DNA of 64,000 nucleotides from Anaerofilum sp. An201 (GTDB taxonomy: Bacteria > Bacillota > Clostridia > Oscillospirales > Ruminococcaceae), in the NCBI RefSeq assembly GCF_002160015.1, contig NZ_NFJT01000014.1:1-64000 (forward strand). Reading direction: 5' to 3'. Made by a program: the position numbers and the translations under genes. Shown here piece after piece: positions 46,577-55,070 of this stretch. Numbering within the stretch: the first letter of the stretch is position 1; each line of letters begins with the position of its first letter. The notes below the pieces were generated by a model. The model ran no database searches, was not told where the DNA came from, and saw only the letters and a program-made list of their open reading frames with translations.

Positions 46577-47992
46577 CTATTTGATCAGCTTCTCCCAGGA
46601 GACATCCTCACTTTTTCTGAGATAATCCTCCAATATGGTGTATTCTTCAGAAGTGAGAATCTCTTTGGCACGAAGCAACTCGTTCTTGGCCAGCGCGATA
46701 GAGCCGAGATGATAGGTGGACACAACCAGCCAATAGTGTGCTTTCAGGTTCCCAGGCATGACCTCTGCAGCGTTCAGCGCATAATGCTGGACGCAGGCAT
46801 AATCCTGTGTTTCCGCAAGAGCACGTAGGAGGTCGTTGACCAGGGACACATAGCGCAGGCGGTATAGATTAACTTGGCTGATGATCCAGTGTTCATCCTG
46901 TGCGCCACGGAACATTGCTCCTCGATATAATTTCACGGCCTTTTTCATGAGGTTTATTTTCTGAAATTCTGATGATGACTGCCTGGCTGCCTCAACCAGA
47001 CGGTCAAACTGCTGTACATCTGTGATAATGTTCAGATTTGGATTCAAGCGATATCCATTGGGCGTTGATTCAATGAGTGGGTAATCGCATATGAGCGAAA
47101 AAGCCTGTCGGAAACGATAAATATAGCCGCGTATGTTTCTGCCGGCCACCTCCGGCTCAACGCACTCATCAGGCCAAAGAGAGTGATAGATCTCCAATGG
47201 CGGGTGTGCTGTTTTGGGGTTGAGGATAATGTATGTGATGACACGGCTGCTTTTGGGTGAGTTGAAAAACCGCTCGTTCAGGACTCCCTTTTTGGTGCAG
47301 ATCTCCATATCACCGAAAAAGTTGATAGCCACATCTTTGCTGCTCTGTACCAAACCAGGTGTTGGCGCCAATTTTGCACTTTCGATGGCTTTCTGTTGGG
47401 CCATAGCTCGATGCAATACATAGACCAGTGCGCTGAGCATGCTGGAACGATCGATGTATCGGGAGGGGTTTCGAATGACAAGAAAGCCCATAGGACTCGG
47501 TATGAAGGGGACGGCAATCAGTGATTGAACAAACAGTCTTTCATAAACAGCATATTCGGCTGGATTTTCTTCCTTTATTGCGTTTACATTAGGAATGACA
47601 ATATTTTTGCCCAGTCGCATAGCATTAATCCAGCGAGGCATAGAGGCTGACGATTCAAATTCAAGGATGAGTTGGTTGGTCCTGTCTTGAATGCCCGGAT
47701 TATGCCGCCAGACAGGAGCCCACACATCAAAGTCCAGATCTACCTCAAGAGTTCCTGCCCAGTCGCCTCCATAAAATGTACACGCAGTCTTCAACGCCTG
47801 CATGGCGATTTCTTTTGGATTATCGCATGTAAGTAGGTATGTCTCCAAGTCTCTGAGTGCCTGCTCTAACTCAATACAGTAGCGCATATACCCATCCTCG
47901 CCATTGGGCGGGCGCTCCTTATTTTCATGTGTCTGTGATGGCTTAATGATTTTTCCAGCCTTCTGAAACAAATTTCTTAAATTTCCTCCCAT
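46577..47992 (-). CDS. SARP/AfsR-like regulator with winged helix and BTAD
   Basis: The 471-residue protein has a GAF-like N-terminal region (about 40-205: DWAGTLEVDLDFDVWAPVW, ERLFVQSLIAVPF, GFLVIRNPSRY). An OmpR-type winged helix follows (about 225-320: VITYIILNPKTAHPPLEIYHSLWPDE, NIRGYIYRFRQAF, NGYRLNP). The C-terminus is an all-helical bacterial transcriptional activation domain (about 325-460). Such proteins are ligand-responsive activators. Its targets are unknown; the XRE gene at 48114 lies upstream on the same strand. AAGGAGAG precedes the ATG. Confidence 0.75.
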   Translation of the reverse strand: MGGNLRNLFQKAGKIIKPSQTHENKERPPNGEDGYMRYCIELEQALRDLETYLLTCDNPKEIAMQALKTACTFYGGDWAGTLEVDLDFDVWAPVWRHNPGIQDRTNQLILEFESSASMPRWINAMRLGKNIVIPNVNAIKEENPAEYAVYERLFVQSLIAVPFIPSPMGFLVIRNPSRYIDRSSMLSALVYVLHRAMAQQKAIESAKLAPTPGLVQSSKDVAINFFGDMEICTKKGVLNERFFNSPKSSRVITYIILNPKTAHPPLEIYHSLWPDECVEPEVAGRNIRGYIYRFRQAFSLICDYPLIESTPNGYRLNPNLNIITDVQQFDRLVEAARQSSSEFQKINLMKKAVKLYRGAMFRGAQDEHWIISQVNLYRLRYVSLVNDLLRALAETQDYACVQHYALNAAEVMPGNLKAHYWLVVSTYHLGSIALAKNELLRAKEILTSEEYTILEDYLRKSEDVSWEKLIK

Positions 47993-48020
47993 GCATATCT
48001 CTCCTTACAGATAAAATAGC

Positions 48021-48063
48021 AGCGCAAAACCACTGCGTAGGTACATAGCAGTCTTGCGCTGTT
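48021..48063 (-). terminator. Terminator after the XRE gene at 48114
   Basis: CAGCGCAA and TTGCGCTG close a hairpin with an inner ACTGC/GCAGT stem. On the minus strand it is followed by CTATTTTATC. A second hairpin (CTGCCAA/TTGGCAG, 48073-48090) with a plus-strand T-run lies beside it. Confidence 0.65.
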
Positions 48064-48113
48064 CATTCACCCTGCCAATTGCTTGGCAGCTTATTTTTAA
48101 TTAAACTCGGATG

Positions 48114-48392
48114 TCAGCCCTTTCTGCTGTTTATGATTTTGTCCGGAAAAACGGAAGCACTGATTAAATCAGCAGGCTCTATTTCCAACGCATCCGCAAT
48201 GTTAAAGAAAACTTCTAAGGAAAATGGGCGAACAATTCCAGGAGCTTCGATTGAGCTGATGTGGGAACGGCTGACATTCGCTTTTTCGGCAAGCTGCTCT
48301 TGTGAGAATCCCCGCATTTTTCTCAACGCAGAGATAGCAATTCCCAACTGGACAAACCTATCTCGATTTTTAAATTGGATTTCTTTGCTCAT
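48114..48392 (-). CDS. XRE-family transcriptional regulator
   Basis: The 92-residue protein has the helix-turn-helix ISALRKMRGFSQEQLAEKANVSRSHISSIEAPG and a short dimer region (FFNIADALEIEPADLI). The start is the ATG before SKEIQF, with GGCAGGTG upstream. It sits between the SARP-like gene and a duplicated operator region, so it may help control the accessory region. Confidence 0.82.
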   Translation of the reverse strand: MSKEIQFKNRDRFVQLGIAISALRKMRGFSQEQLAEKANVSRSHISSIEAPGIVRPFSLEVFFNIADALEIEPADLISASVFPDKIINSRKG

Positions 48393-48989
48393 ATGTATCA
48401 CCTGCCGCCCCTATGCATAAAATTATACTTTGACCAAGCACAAAGCTCTGCATCTGTCAGGAAGCAAATGACTTATATTTTGAGCAATTATAGAATCAAG
48501 TGCAAATATGTAAAAATTCAAATGCAAATGAGCGCACCTGTGGGCGGCGCGCAGTGATCAAATATAGTACCTCTCTTTCTGTCAGAAGACGTTGGTCGGT
48601 ATAACATAGGCTCTATTCAATGTGATGGGAAGGCTTATTTCCCAGAAGTAGAAATGGCACCGACGCAATATTGTGCATCGGCGCCTTTTCATTCCCTGTA
48701 CCTGTACTAAAGCCATTATATGAGCGAGTCTGTAAAATTGGTTCCTGTAGCTGTACTTGAAGCGTTTCAATCTATAGGTCCAGGAATCTGTTAACGCAGA
48801 ATGCCGAATCAGCAAATGCTATACCGTAATTATGTGCGATGCATGGTTTTACTCTATCATACCCCTAAGATAAAATTAAAACGAACCTTGTCGAAGTCAC
48901 TCCAGAATTGAAAAATTAGAGATATTCAGCTCTATGCATGCTAAACACAAGCGAAATAGCAAACCCTCCGGCGAAATTCGTCGGAGGGT
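48393..48989. other. Intergenic region with operator module
   Basis: No convincing gene is present. A minus-strand 36-codon frame (48582-48692) starts directly after the operator. A hairpin with T-run (48655-48685), one copy of the duplicated promoter-operator module (48693-48758) and the terminator of the next gene (48962-48990) fill the space. Confidence 0.55.
48693..48758 (-). promoter_or_regulatory. Promoter-operator module, copy 1
   Basis: TCCCTGTACCTGTACTA (48693-48709) and the diverged copy at 48742-48758 flank a minus-strand TATAAT (48720-48715). The same layout recurs at 49242-49308 with nearly the same spacing. There is no good -35 hexamer. Confidence 0.6.
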
Positions 48990-48990
48990 C
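48962..48990 (-). terminator. Terminator of the XRE gene at 48990
   Basis: ACCCTCCG pairs with CGGAGGGT around an inner CGAA/TTCG stem. On the minus strand it runs into TTTGCTATTT. It abuts the stop codon. Confidence 0.7.
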
Positions 48991-49235
48991 TATGGTTCCA
49001 GATTATCTTCTTTAAAAAGCGGAGATGCGAAAAAGGTGTCGATACCAATCTCCAGACCTTGGCACATTTCGTGAATGATCCGCAGCTTTACGGAATCGTA
49101 GGAACAGTTGATGATATTGCCGATGGTAGATTTGGGCACACCACTTTTCATGTACAGCTGATACTGTGTCATGTTTCTTTCCCTCAGCAATTCTGATAGG
49201 CGTTTGCTGACCGCCTGATTTAGCTTCAATCCCAC
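48990..49235 (-). CDS. XRE/Cro-type regulator next to duplicated operators
   Basis: The 81-residue protein has a helix-turn-helix (LSELLRERNMTQYQLYMKSGVPKSTIGNIINCSYD) of the short Cro/C1 type. The start is GTG 49235 or TTG 49229; both lie just past the operator copy at 49242-49258. This position suggests that it represses its own promoter. It is divergent from the SLOG-like gene, whose promoter overlaps the other operator copy. Confidence 0.78.
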   Translation of the reverse strand: MGLKLNQAVSKRLSELLRERNMTQYQLYMKSGVPKSTIGNIINCSYDSVKLRIIHEMCQGLEIGIDTFFASPLFKEDNLEP

Positions 49236-49241
49236 TCACCG

Positions 49242-49330
49242 TCCCTGTCCCTGTACTAAAGCTATTATATGGGCAGGTGCGTAAAAATTAGTCCCTGTAC
49301 CTGTACTAATGCCGCTGTTTGCGGTATTAT
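49242..49330. promoter_or_regulatory. Divergent promoter-operator module, copy 2
   Basis: TCCCTGTCCCTGTACTA (49242-49258) and TCCCTGTACCTGTACTA (49292-49308) flank a minus-strand TATAAT (49269-49264) for the XRE gene. For the plus-strand gene, TGTACT (49302-49307), 17 bases and TATTAT (49325-49330) form a promoter whose -35 lies inside the second operator. One regulator could therefore control both directions. Confidence 0.65.
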
Positions 49331-49349
49331 AGAGCAGGGGATGATATTG

Positions 49350-49775
49350 ATGAATGTGACCTTTTGTGGCCATGCACAAATCTGGCAAAGCGAAGAAGTG
49401 GAAAAATGGCTATTTGGTGTAACACAGAGTTTGATCCAGCAAGGAGCGACTACCTTTTATCTTGGTGGCTACGGCGCTTTTGACAGTTTGGCCGCATCAG
49501 TTTTGAGAGAGCAGAAAAAACGATATCCATACATCGAACTGGTTCTTGTCCTGGCCTATCTTAATACTGGGCGTGGTACTTCTGGTTATGACAGTACTGT
49601 GTATCCACCTCTGGAAACTGTACCGCGCCGCTTTGCAATCTCTCATAGGAACCGCTGGATGGTAGAGATGGCTGATGTGGTAGTTGCCTATGTCCTCCAC
49701 GATTGGGGCGGAGCTGCCACGACTCTGCGATATGCAAAACGAAAAGCCAAGCGGAGTATTCAATATCCTGATTAA
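49350..49775 (+). CDS. SLOG/DUF1273-like Rossmann-fold protein
   Basis: The 141-residue protein resembles YpsA/DUF1273 members of the SLOG superfamily: VTFCGHAQIW at the N-terminus, then QGATTFYLGGYGAFDSLAASVL with the glycine-rich nucleotide loop, and WMVEMADVVVAYVLHDWGGAATTLRYAKRK near the end. SLOG proteins bind nucleotides or nucleotide-derived signals, and some act in phage defence. ATG 49350 has AGCAGGGG nine bases upstream. It shares a regulated promoter region with the divergent XRE gene. Confidence 0.75.
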   Translation: MNVTFCGHAQIWQSEEVEKWLFGVTQSLIQQGATTFYLGGYGAFDSLAASVLREQKKRYPYIELVLVLAYLNTGRGTSGYDSTVYPPLETVPRRFAISHRNRWMVEMADVVVAYVLHDWGGAATTLRYAKRKAKRSIQYPD

Positions 49776-50079
49776 ATCAATAGATAAAGGTAACATATAG
49801 TATTCAAGGCGCAATACTCAGTGGGTTTATTAAGTGCAGTACATTGTACAAGTCAAGTTTGGCACAAAATAGTACATAGCACCTTTATGAGCTGCTGTAA
49901 TAAAGAATTAAAAAATGTAATATTAAACAACATTTTGTAACATTATATTCCGCGCGTTTCCTATAAATTGACAAAATTAACAGCTCGATGTATAATATCA
50001 AGTAATTTATTACAAAAATTAACTGCTTTTGAAAGGCGCATTTTAACTACAATGTACGAAAAAGAAAGGACCTGTAAAT
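49776..50079 (+). promoter_or_regulatory. AT-rich promoter region of the long operon
   Basis: No gene lies here. TTGACA (49968-49973), 17 bases and TATAAT (49991-49996) form a full-consensus promoter 84 bases upstream of the first operon gene. A short GTACATTGTAC palindrome lies further upstream and might be an operator. Confidence 0.85.
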
Positions 50080-50535
50080 ATGGAAGCTGAACCTAAGTGG
50101 TTGCTTACCGACGAGGAAAAGAATAACTTTATAGAAACATTGACACCTAATTTGACTGTATTAAGGACAAAGGCCCAAATATCGCAAGAAGAACTTGCAA
50201 ACCTTATTGGTGTGTCCAGGCAAACTTACAGTTCAATAGAGAGAAAAGTCAGAAAAATGTCATGGAGCACCTATTTATCGTTAGTTCTTTTTTACGACCA
50301 CAATGAGAAAACTCATAAGATGATTCGCCAGTTATCGATTTTTCCAAGAGAACTGTTTATTCGCTTCAATGATGGAACCGATTATTCCAACCCTGAATTG
50401 AGTGGACTTTTGGGAAATGATGCAAAAACTGTTGTTGAATATCTTGATGAGCAAGCTAAAGTTGCTATCCGGGCATTAGTCATGGTGGAATATGCAAGGT
50501 GCAGAACCAAGAACAATGGCATGTCGGTAGAATAA
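50080..50535 (+). CDS. XRE-family regulator, first gene of the long operon
   Basis: The 151-residue protein has a helix-turn-helix at about 28-60 (LTVLRTKAQISQEELANLIGVSRQTYSSIERKVRKMSW). The C-terminal helical domain contains FPRELFIRFNDG and VVEYLDEQAKVAIRALVMVEYARC. AGAAAGGA lies 11 or so bases upstream of the ATG. As the first gene after a consensus promoter it is the likely regulator of the kinase/FHA operon. Confidence 0.85.
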   Translation: MEAEPKWLLTDEEKNNFIETLTPNLTVLRTKAQISQEELANLIGVSRQTYSSIERKVRKMSWSTYLSLVLFYDHNEKTHKMIRQLSIFPRELFIRFNDGTDYSNPELSGLLGNDAKTVVEYLDEQAKVAIRALVMVEYARCRTKNNGMSVE

Positions 50536-50569
50536 AGGTACTTATGCAATATTACAGATAAAGGTGGCT

Positions 50570-51466
50570 ATGCGGTTGCAGTTAGGAAAAGAATTGAATT
50601 TTATAAATAATTTTGAATTACAACTCTATCACCTGTTAGGTGTTCAGCAATTCCGTAAGGCAATCCTTTGGCTTGAAAAAATAAAGCACCATGGGATGAA
50701 CCGTAGAAATGAAAATTATCATCTATCGAACTTCGACTTGATCTCATTAGAACGATATACTGGCTTTTTAGTTTACAATGCGTTTTTGCATTGTATTAGC
50801 CTGATTTTTACTGTGCTGTATCTAATTTTATCAATAACTATCAATCTTCATAATGTGGTTGTTGATGTGATTATAATTGTTTTAACGATTATTAATGTAT
50901 ATTGCATTATTTTGCAAAGAGCCACTTACTTAAAGCTAAAGGAACAACGGCTTAAGTGTTACAAAAAATTTTTGCGCCGGATTGACTCGAGTACGAAAGA
51001 GAAAATAAAGAGAGTTTATGCCAGGAAACCTCAAGAACTCCAAGATGATTATGAAGTTCTTGCGAGAATGAAAAATGCTTTTGAGCATCATAGTGATTGT
51101 GTTCTTACTGCTGCCGATAGTGAAAATTTGAAGCGTATTTGCCAATGTATTGAACCAAAGTCAAAAAAGAAACCAGCATTTCAAGCTAAGGAAAATTCGG
51201 AAGTTAGTTTGATAGGTAAATGCAACTCTATTTCTGGACCATATACTAAACTGCAAATGCGTACAGATTGGCTACAAAGAAAACTTGGTTTACCAGGGGT
51301 CAAAATGCTTGATCGTACTGTAATCATAACTGAAGATGCAGAATGCGAGGCACTTTACAAAAAATTAGTGCCTGAAGACACAACGTATAATATGTACTTT
51401 GCTTGCGTACTGTTGCACGAGATCTTTACCCAAGCAGTGGATAAGGTGAGGCACAATGAAACTTAG
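50570..51466 (+). CDS. Hypothetical membrane protein
   Basis: The 298-residue product has an N-terminal soluble part, two adjacent membrane helices (about 65-88 and 92-112) and a basic, helical C-terminal domain with GPYTKLQMRTDWLQRKLGLPG and a tail ending ALYKKLVPEDTTYNMYFACVLLHEIF. No family recognised. The start is ATG 50570, or TTG 50576 which is better spaced from AAAGGTGG. The end overlaps the next gene by 11 bases, so the two proteins are probably made in step. Confidence 0.65.
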   Translation: MRLQLGKELNFINNFELQLYHLLGVQQFRKAILWLEKIKHHGMNRRNENYHLSNFDLISLERYTGFLVYNAFLHCISLIFTVLYLILSITINLHNVVVDVIIIVLTIINVYCIILQRATYLKLKEQRLKCYKKFLRRIDSSTKEKIKRVYARKPQELQDDYEVLARMKNAFEHHSDCVLTAADSENLKRICQCIEPKSKKKPAFQAKENSEVSLIGKCNSISGPYTKLQMRTDWLQRKLGLPGVKMLDRTVIITEDAECEALYKKLVPEDTTYNMYFACVLLHEIFTQAVDKVRHNET

Positions 51467-52487
51467 CGTACACGGCCCCAATAATATGTCAAGCTTTAAA
51501 TTAAAGCAGTACTTTACCAGCATCCTATCTACTGAATTTGCAAACTGTGGATTCAACATTATTCTTGGGTTTGAGTCAAGTTTCAAAACCCGAATTTGCA
51601 CACTATATTTTACTAATAGTAAGCAGATTGATATTTGTGTCAATCTTGGATATGTTAAAAAATCTATTGATACCATTGGTAGCTCTTTTTTATTTAAAGT
51701 ATATTATTGCGCGATATTTATTGCTGAGTATATAAAACAGATAGAACGAGCAAAAAAAAGTGTGCCCCAGAGCTACTTTGAGGGCTTAACATTTTTGAAT
51801 GCAATTGAGGTTTGTAGGTCCAACAAAAAAGTCAGTGTATATTCTCCGCTGTCTCATTGGAATGAGAAACCCAAACGAACATATTGTATACGCCCTATTG
51901 AAATAAGCAGTGCAATAAACTCGCTAAATAAAATTAGACTGCTCACGCCAACAAAATTGAACGCACAGGATATAGAAACAATTAGAACCTTTTGTCATAG
52001 CCTTCTGTTATATGCCGGGCTGCCAGAGGTTGCATATGTTCACTCAAATATTCCAGTGTACTCAATGAGTGATTCCCTCCAGAGATTAGCAGATATTATC
52101 CTAAGGGAACCCGCAGTAGTAGATGAATTCCCAATACTTGCCATGGCTCCATTCGAGCGAATTAAACAATTAACTATAGGTGATATGTTTCTGTTTTGTG
52201 TTCAATCGGATAGCAAATTTTTAATGGGCATTGCCATTCGTTTAATTGCCTTTTTACATATGTCACAGGATATGGGGCTTGATGACAGTATTTATAGAAA
52301 GTTAGTGCATGAAATAAATTCGTATGTTGATTATAGCATTTCTTATTGCAATGGATTGTCGAAATTAGATAGATGCTTAATCAAGGATAACTTATTTGCG
52401 ATTAAGACGGCTATAAAATCAATCAATAATTATCTAAATATCTGTGGAACAGGTGTGAATGCGGGCAATATCCATCCAATAGGATAA
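51456..52487 (+). CDS. Hypothetical protein
   Basis: The 343-residue protein (MKLSVHGPNNMSSFKLK...) has a beta-rich N-terminal half and a helical C-terminal half. One moderately hydrophobic segment (SSFLFKVYYCAIFIAEYI) could be buried rather than transmembrane. No family or motif recognised. AAGGTGAGG precedes the ATG within the end of the upstream gene. Being in the same tight operon as the kinase and FHA genes suggests a structural or effector role. Confidence 0.65.
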   Translation: MKLSVHGPNNMSSFKLKQYFTSILSTEFANCGFNIILGFESSFKTRICTLYFTNSKQIDICVNLGYVKKSIDTIGSSFLFKVYYCAIFIAEYIKQIERAKKSVPQSYFEGLTFLNAIEVCRSNKKVSVYSPLSHWNEKPKRTYCIRPIEISSAINSLNKIRLLTPTKLNAQDIETIRTFCHSLLLYAGLPEVAYVHSNIPVYSMSDSLQRLADIILREPAVVDEFPILAMAPFERIKQLTIGDMFLFCVQSDSKFLMGIAIRLIAFLHMSQDMGLDDSIYRKLVHEINSYVDYSISYCNGLSKLDRCLIKDNLFAIKTAIKSINNYLNICGTGVNAGNIHPIG

Positions 52488-52532
52488 ATGCGCAGTCATA
52501 CTTTAGTCACAGCACGAAGTGGAGGGGGAACA

Positions 52533-54056
52533 ATGAGTAGCGGAGTCGAATCTGATGGAGTAATTGCAGCGGCAGTTATGCTACCCGTTGGCCTAACTGT
52601 TGGTGCTGCTCTTGGAGCTGGTTGGTTAGCGTGGCAAGCGGGCAAGTTGGTGATTGAAGCGAATAGAGCTGCAGACAGGCAGATTGCAGAAAAAAAGCGA
52701 CAGCTTGAAGAAGCGGCTATGCACCGCAAGCGATCAGCTTTAGCGGCACACAGTCAACTTGTAGATATGTGTACACAGCTTCTTTCTCAGATAGATGGAA
52801 ATAGTGCTACGGCAAGTATACTTGATTTTGCAGAGCTTGAGCGACTCAGAACAGAATTACACAATATTTGCCACGAAAGCATACCTGAAGATGTAATACA
52901 AATCGAAAGTCTTAATTCCCTTGGCTTTTTGAAACTGGAAAAGATGGTTGCTAAGCAGCAATACTTATCCAGTTTGCAGATTGAAAGCAATAGTGCAGGT
53001 TTGTACAGAGGTCTTTCTCTTGCTGATTTGATGCTTGATATGAAGGTAGCTATAGCTGCTATGAAGATTCAAGCAACTGATGGCAAAGATGTTCGTACTG
53101 CAGACCCAATTGTTTTGGAGCGTGTGAAGCTTAACGAAAAGTTAGCAAGAGTCACAGTTCGAACTATGGCAGCATTGGAATATATTGCAGAGCTTTCTTC
53201 CTCTTATGGCCTGTCTGCATCCAGTAGAGCGTGGTTCCATAGTTGTTTTAATGGCGTAGACGAGCAAATCAGGGTTCTGTATATGCCTTCTACATCAAAT
53301 GCTGACTTAAAAAAAGGTATCAAACGCTTAGAAGGGTTGCTTGAACAGTACGATATGCTCATTCCGAGCATCGAAAGCGACCAGAAGAAATTTGTTGTCC
53401 TTTACCAAGTATATGTAGATGCATCTAAGGCGCTTGGAGAGTCAGTAGAGAGCATGAAGTCTTTTAAGAGCTTAAAAGCACTTGAAGAAAGGCTTTTGTT
53501 CTTGAAAAAGCGTTCTGAAAAAGCACAAGAATGTGCAGAGATTTATCAGAAGCTCGGTCCTGCTGCGTACATCTGCTATGCTTGGGATCAAGAATTGCGT
53601 GCCCTTGGCTACGTGGTACATACACGAAAAGACATTGCAGAAATGGCAAGACACAAACCTCAACATGCTCACCTTGGCGAAAGCAAGCTACCATTCTATC
53701 ATTGGAATAATGATGATCTAACTCAACTGTATTCGATGACATCGGAGTGCTCTCTGCAGGTTATTGTTCATGATGATGGTTCCGTCACAATGCAAGCAAT
53801 TTCGGATGCAGACGATAATGAAGCAAAGGCAGTTCAATCTGGGCATTGTTCGCTGCTCTCGAAGTTGCATGAGAACTTGAGAAAGAATTGGTTTGTTATG
53901 TACGATTATCAAGAAACTACATCGCCGGATGAGGTAACTTCAGTTGCTGAATGGTTTGGTTCCGAAGATAGTGCATGGAAACCCGATAGAAATGACATTA
54001 TCACAGAGCAAAGAAGAAAAAGCAAAGATGAAAGTCGAGCTAAGCAATCTCAATAA
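52533..54056 (+). CDS. Membrane-anchored coiled-coil protein
   Basis: The 507-residue protein starts with one long hydrophobic segment rich in Gly and Ala (about 9-37, VIAAAVMLPVGLTVGAALGAGWLAW). A charged coiled coil (about 45-80) and a long helical region with heptad-like stretches (about 270-350) follow. A C-terminal globular part has LGPAAYICYAWDQELRALGY and SLQVIVHDDGSVTMQAI. GTGGAGGGGG lies upstream of ATG 52533. No named family; possibly a membrane-tethered adaptor of the operon's machine. Confidence 0.65.
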   Translation: MSSGVESDGVIAAAVMLPVGLTVGAALGAGWLAWQAGKLVIEANRAADRQIAEKKRQLEEAAMHRKRSALAAHSQLVDMCTQLLSQIDGNSATASILDFAELERLRTELHNICHESIPEDVIQIESLNSLGFLKLEKMVAKQQYLSSLQIESNSAGLYRGLSLADLMLDMKVAIAAMKIQATDGKDVRTADPIVLERVKLNEKLARVTVRTMAALEYIAELSSSYGLSASSRAWFHSCFNGVDEQIRVLYMPSTSNADLKKGIKRLEGLLEQYDMLIPSIESDQKKFVVLYQVYVDASKALGESVESMKSFKSLKALEERLLFLKKRSEKAQECAEIYQKLGPAAYICYAWDQELRALGYVVHTRKDIAEMARHKPQHAHLGESKLPFYHWNNDDLTQLYSMTSECSLQVIVHDDGSVTMQAISDADDNEAKAVQSGHCSLLSKLHENLRKNWFVMYDYQETTSPDEVTSVAEWFGSEDSAWKPDRNDIITEQRRKSKDESRAKQSQ

Positions 54057-54068
54057 AGGAGAACGACG

Positions 54069-55070
54069 ATGAATAGGATTCCGTGTAAAAAATGTCCTCA
54101 ATGTGGACTTTATAACGACTTTACTGTTGAGGAATGTGAATGTGGGAAAAAACTGAATAGTATCGAAGCACAGTTTGTTGATACGGATGAGCTTTCCCCA
54201 GAAGAATACGGAGAGATTGAAAGTTCTTTGAAGGTGTACGTGCAAAAATGTTCTGCTTGTGGGGCGTTGAACTATACCGATGATCCGTCCAATCCGGTGA
54301 AAGTGTGTTACAACTGCCATAAAACAAGAATTGCCGCAATAGCTCCTGTTGAATGTGTAGAAGCAGATAGTGAAGACGAGAAAAAGATTTCTACACCAGA
54401 AGCTGAAATGGGAAATGGTTTTAATGCACAACAAACTGCGAACCAAGTTGCGCAGGATTACCCGTCCTATGCCGATAATGACGATGAAGATGATGACGAC
54501 GATGATTCTGCACAATGGCAAAGTATTTTGGGCAATATCCAAAAAACTGTTGGAGGTGTACCGGCAGCAAAAACAAGTCAGTCACATACTCAGCAAGAGA
54601 CTGAAGAAAAAGTCATACGGGGTCCGAGTCGCTTCTACAATGACGACGATGATGACGATGACGAGGTAGGTGATTGGTCGGATATTCTTGGTACAACTGC
54701 AAAGAAAAGCTCCACGCTAACTACAAAGAAGCAAGCTTGTCCAACACTTACGAAAAAGGAAATTACATTAACAGCAATACGATTTGGGCGACTGTCTTTT
54801 ACGATTGAAGTCGATCAAGATACCTATATGTTGGGACGGTCTGCAAATCAAGGCGCTTTTCTCTCCCAAGATGGACGAGTAGGTAATGAGCATTGTTATC
54901 TTTTCTTTAGAAATGGAAACTGGTTCGTAAGAGATAACAATTCGAAAAATGGCACCGCAGTTAATTCACGAGATATCGGTTTGAACGGAGAATGTATGTT
55001 AAGCGATGGAGATGAGTTGAAATTGGGGCATCACCCTGACTCTGTGGCTTTTCGTATATCCATAAAGTAA
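54069..55070 (+). CDS. Zinc-ribbon and FHA-domain protein
   Basis: The 333-residue protein has two Cys4-type zinc ribbons (C9-x2-C12 with C23-x-C25; C61-x2-C64 with C80-x2-C83). An acidic linker carries two copies of a poly-Asp stretch followed by W-x2-ILG (Trp150 and Trp203). A C-terminal FHA domain spans about 235-333, with LGRS (Gly256-Arg257), NEHCYLFF (His275) and NNSKNGT (290-296). FHA domains bind phosphothreonine, so it is the likely reader of the kinase in the same operon. AAAGGAG precedes the ATG. The stop is directly followed by the next ATG. Confidence 0.85.
   Translation: MNRIPCKKCPQCGLYNDFTVEECECGKKLNSIEAQFVDTDELSPEEYGEIESSLKVYVQKCSACGALNYTDDPSNPVKVCYNCHKTRIAAIAPVECVEADSEDEKKISTPEAEMGNGFNAQQTANQVAQDYPSYADNDDEDDDDDDSAQWQSILGNIQKTVGGVPAAKTSQSHTQQETEEKVIRGPSRFYNDDDDDDDEVGDWSDILGTTAKKSSTLTTKKQACPTLTKKEITLTAIRFGRLSFTIEVDQDTYMLGRSANQGAFLSQDGRVGNEHCYLFFRNGNWFVRDNNSKNGTAVNSRDIGLNGECMLSDGDELKLGHHPDSVAFRISIK

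Noticed and set aside
48582-48815. 77-codon minus-strand gene
   Set aside because: It crosses the operator module and has no ribosome site for its first ATG; only the last 36 codons after the operator could be expressed, and they look unlike a known protein.
51456-52487. Integral membrane transporter
   Set aside because: Only one moderately hydrophobic stretch is present, too short and too polar to support a polytopic protein.
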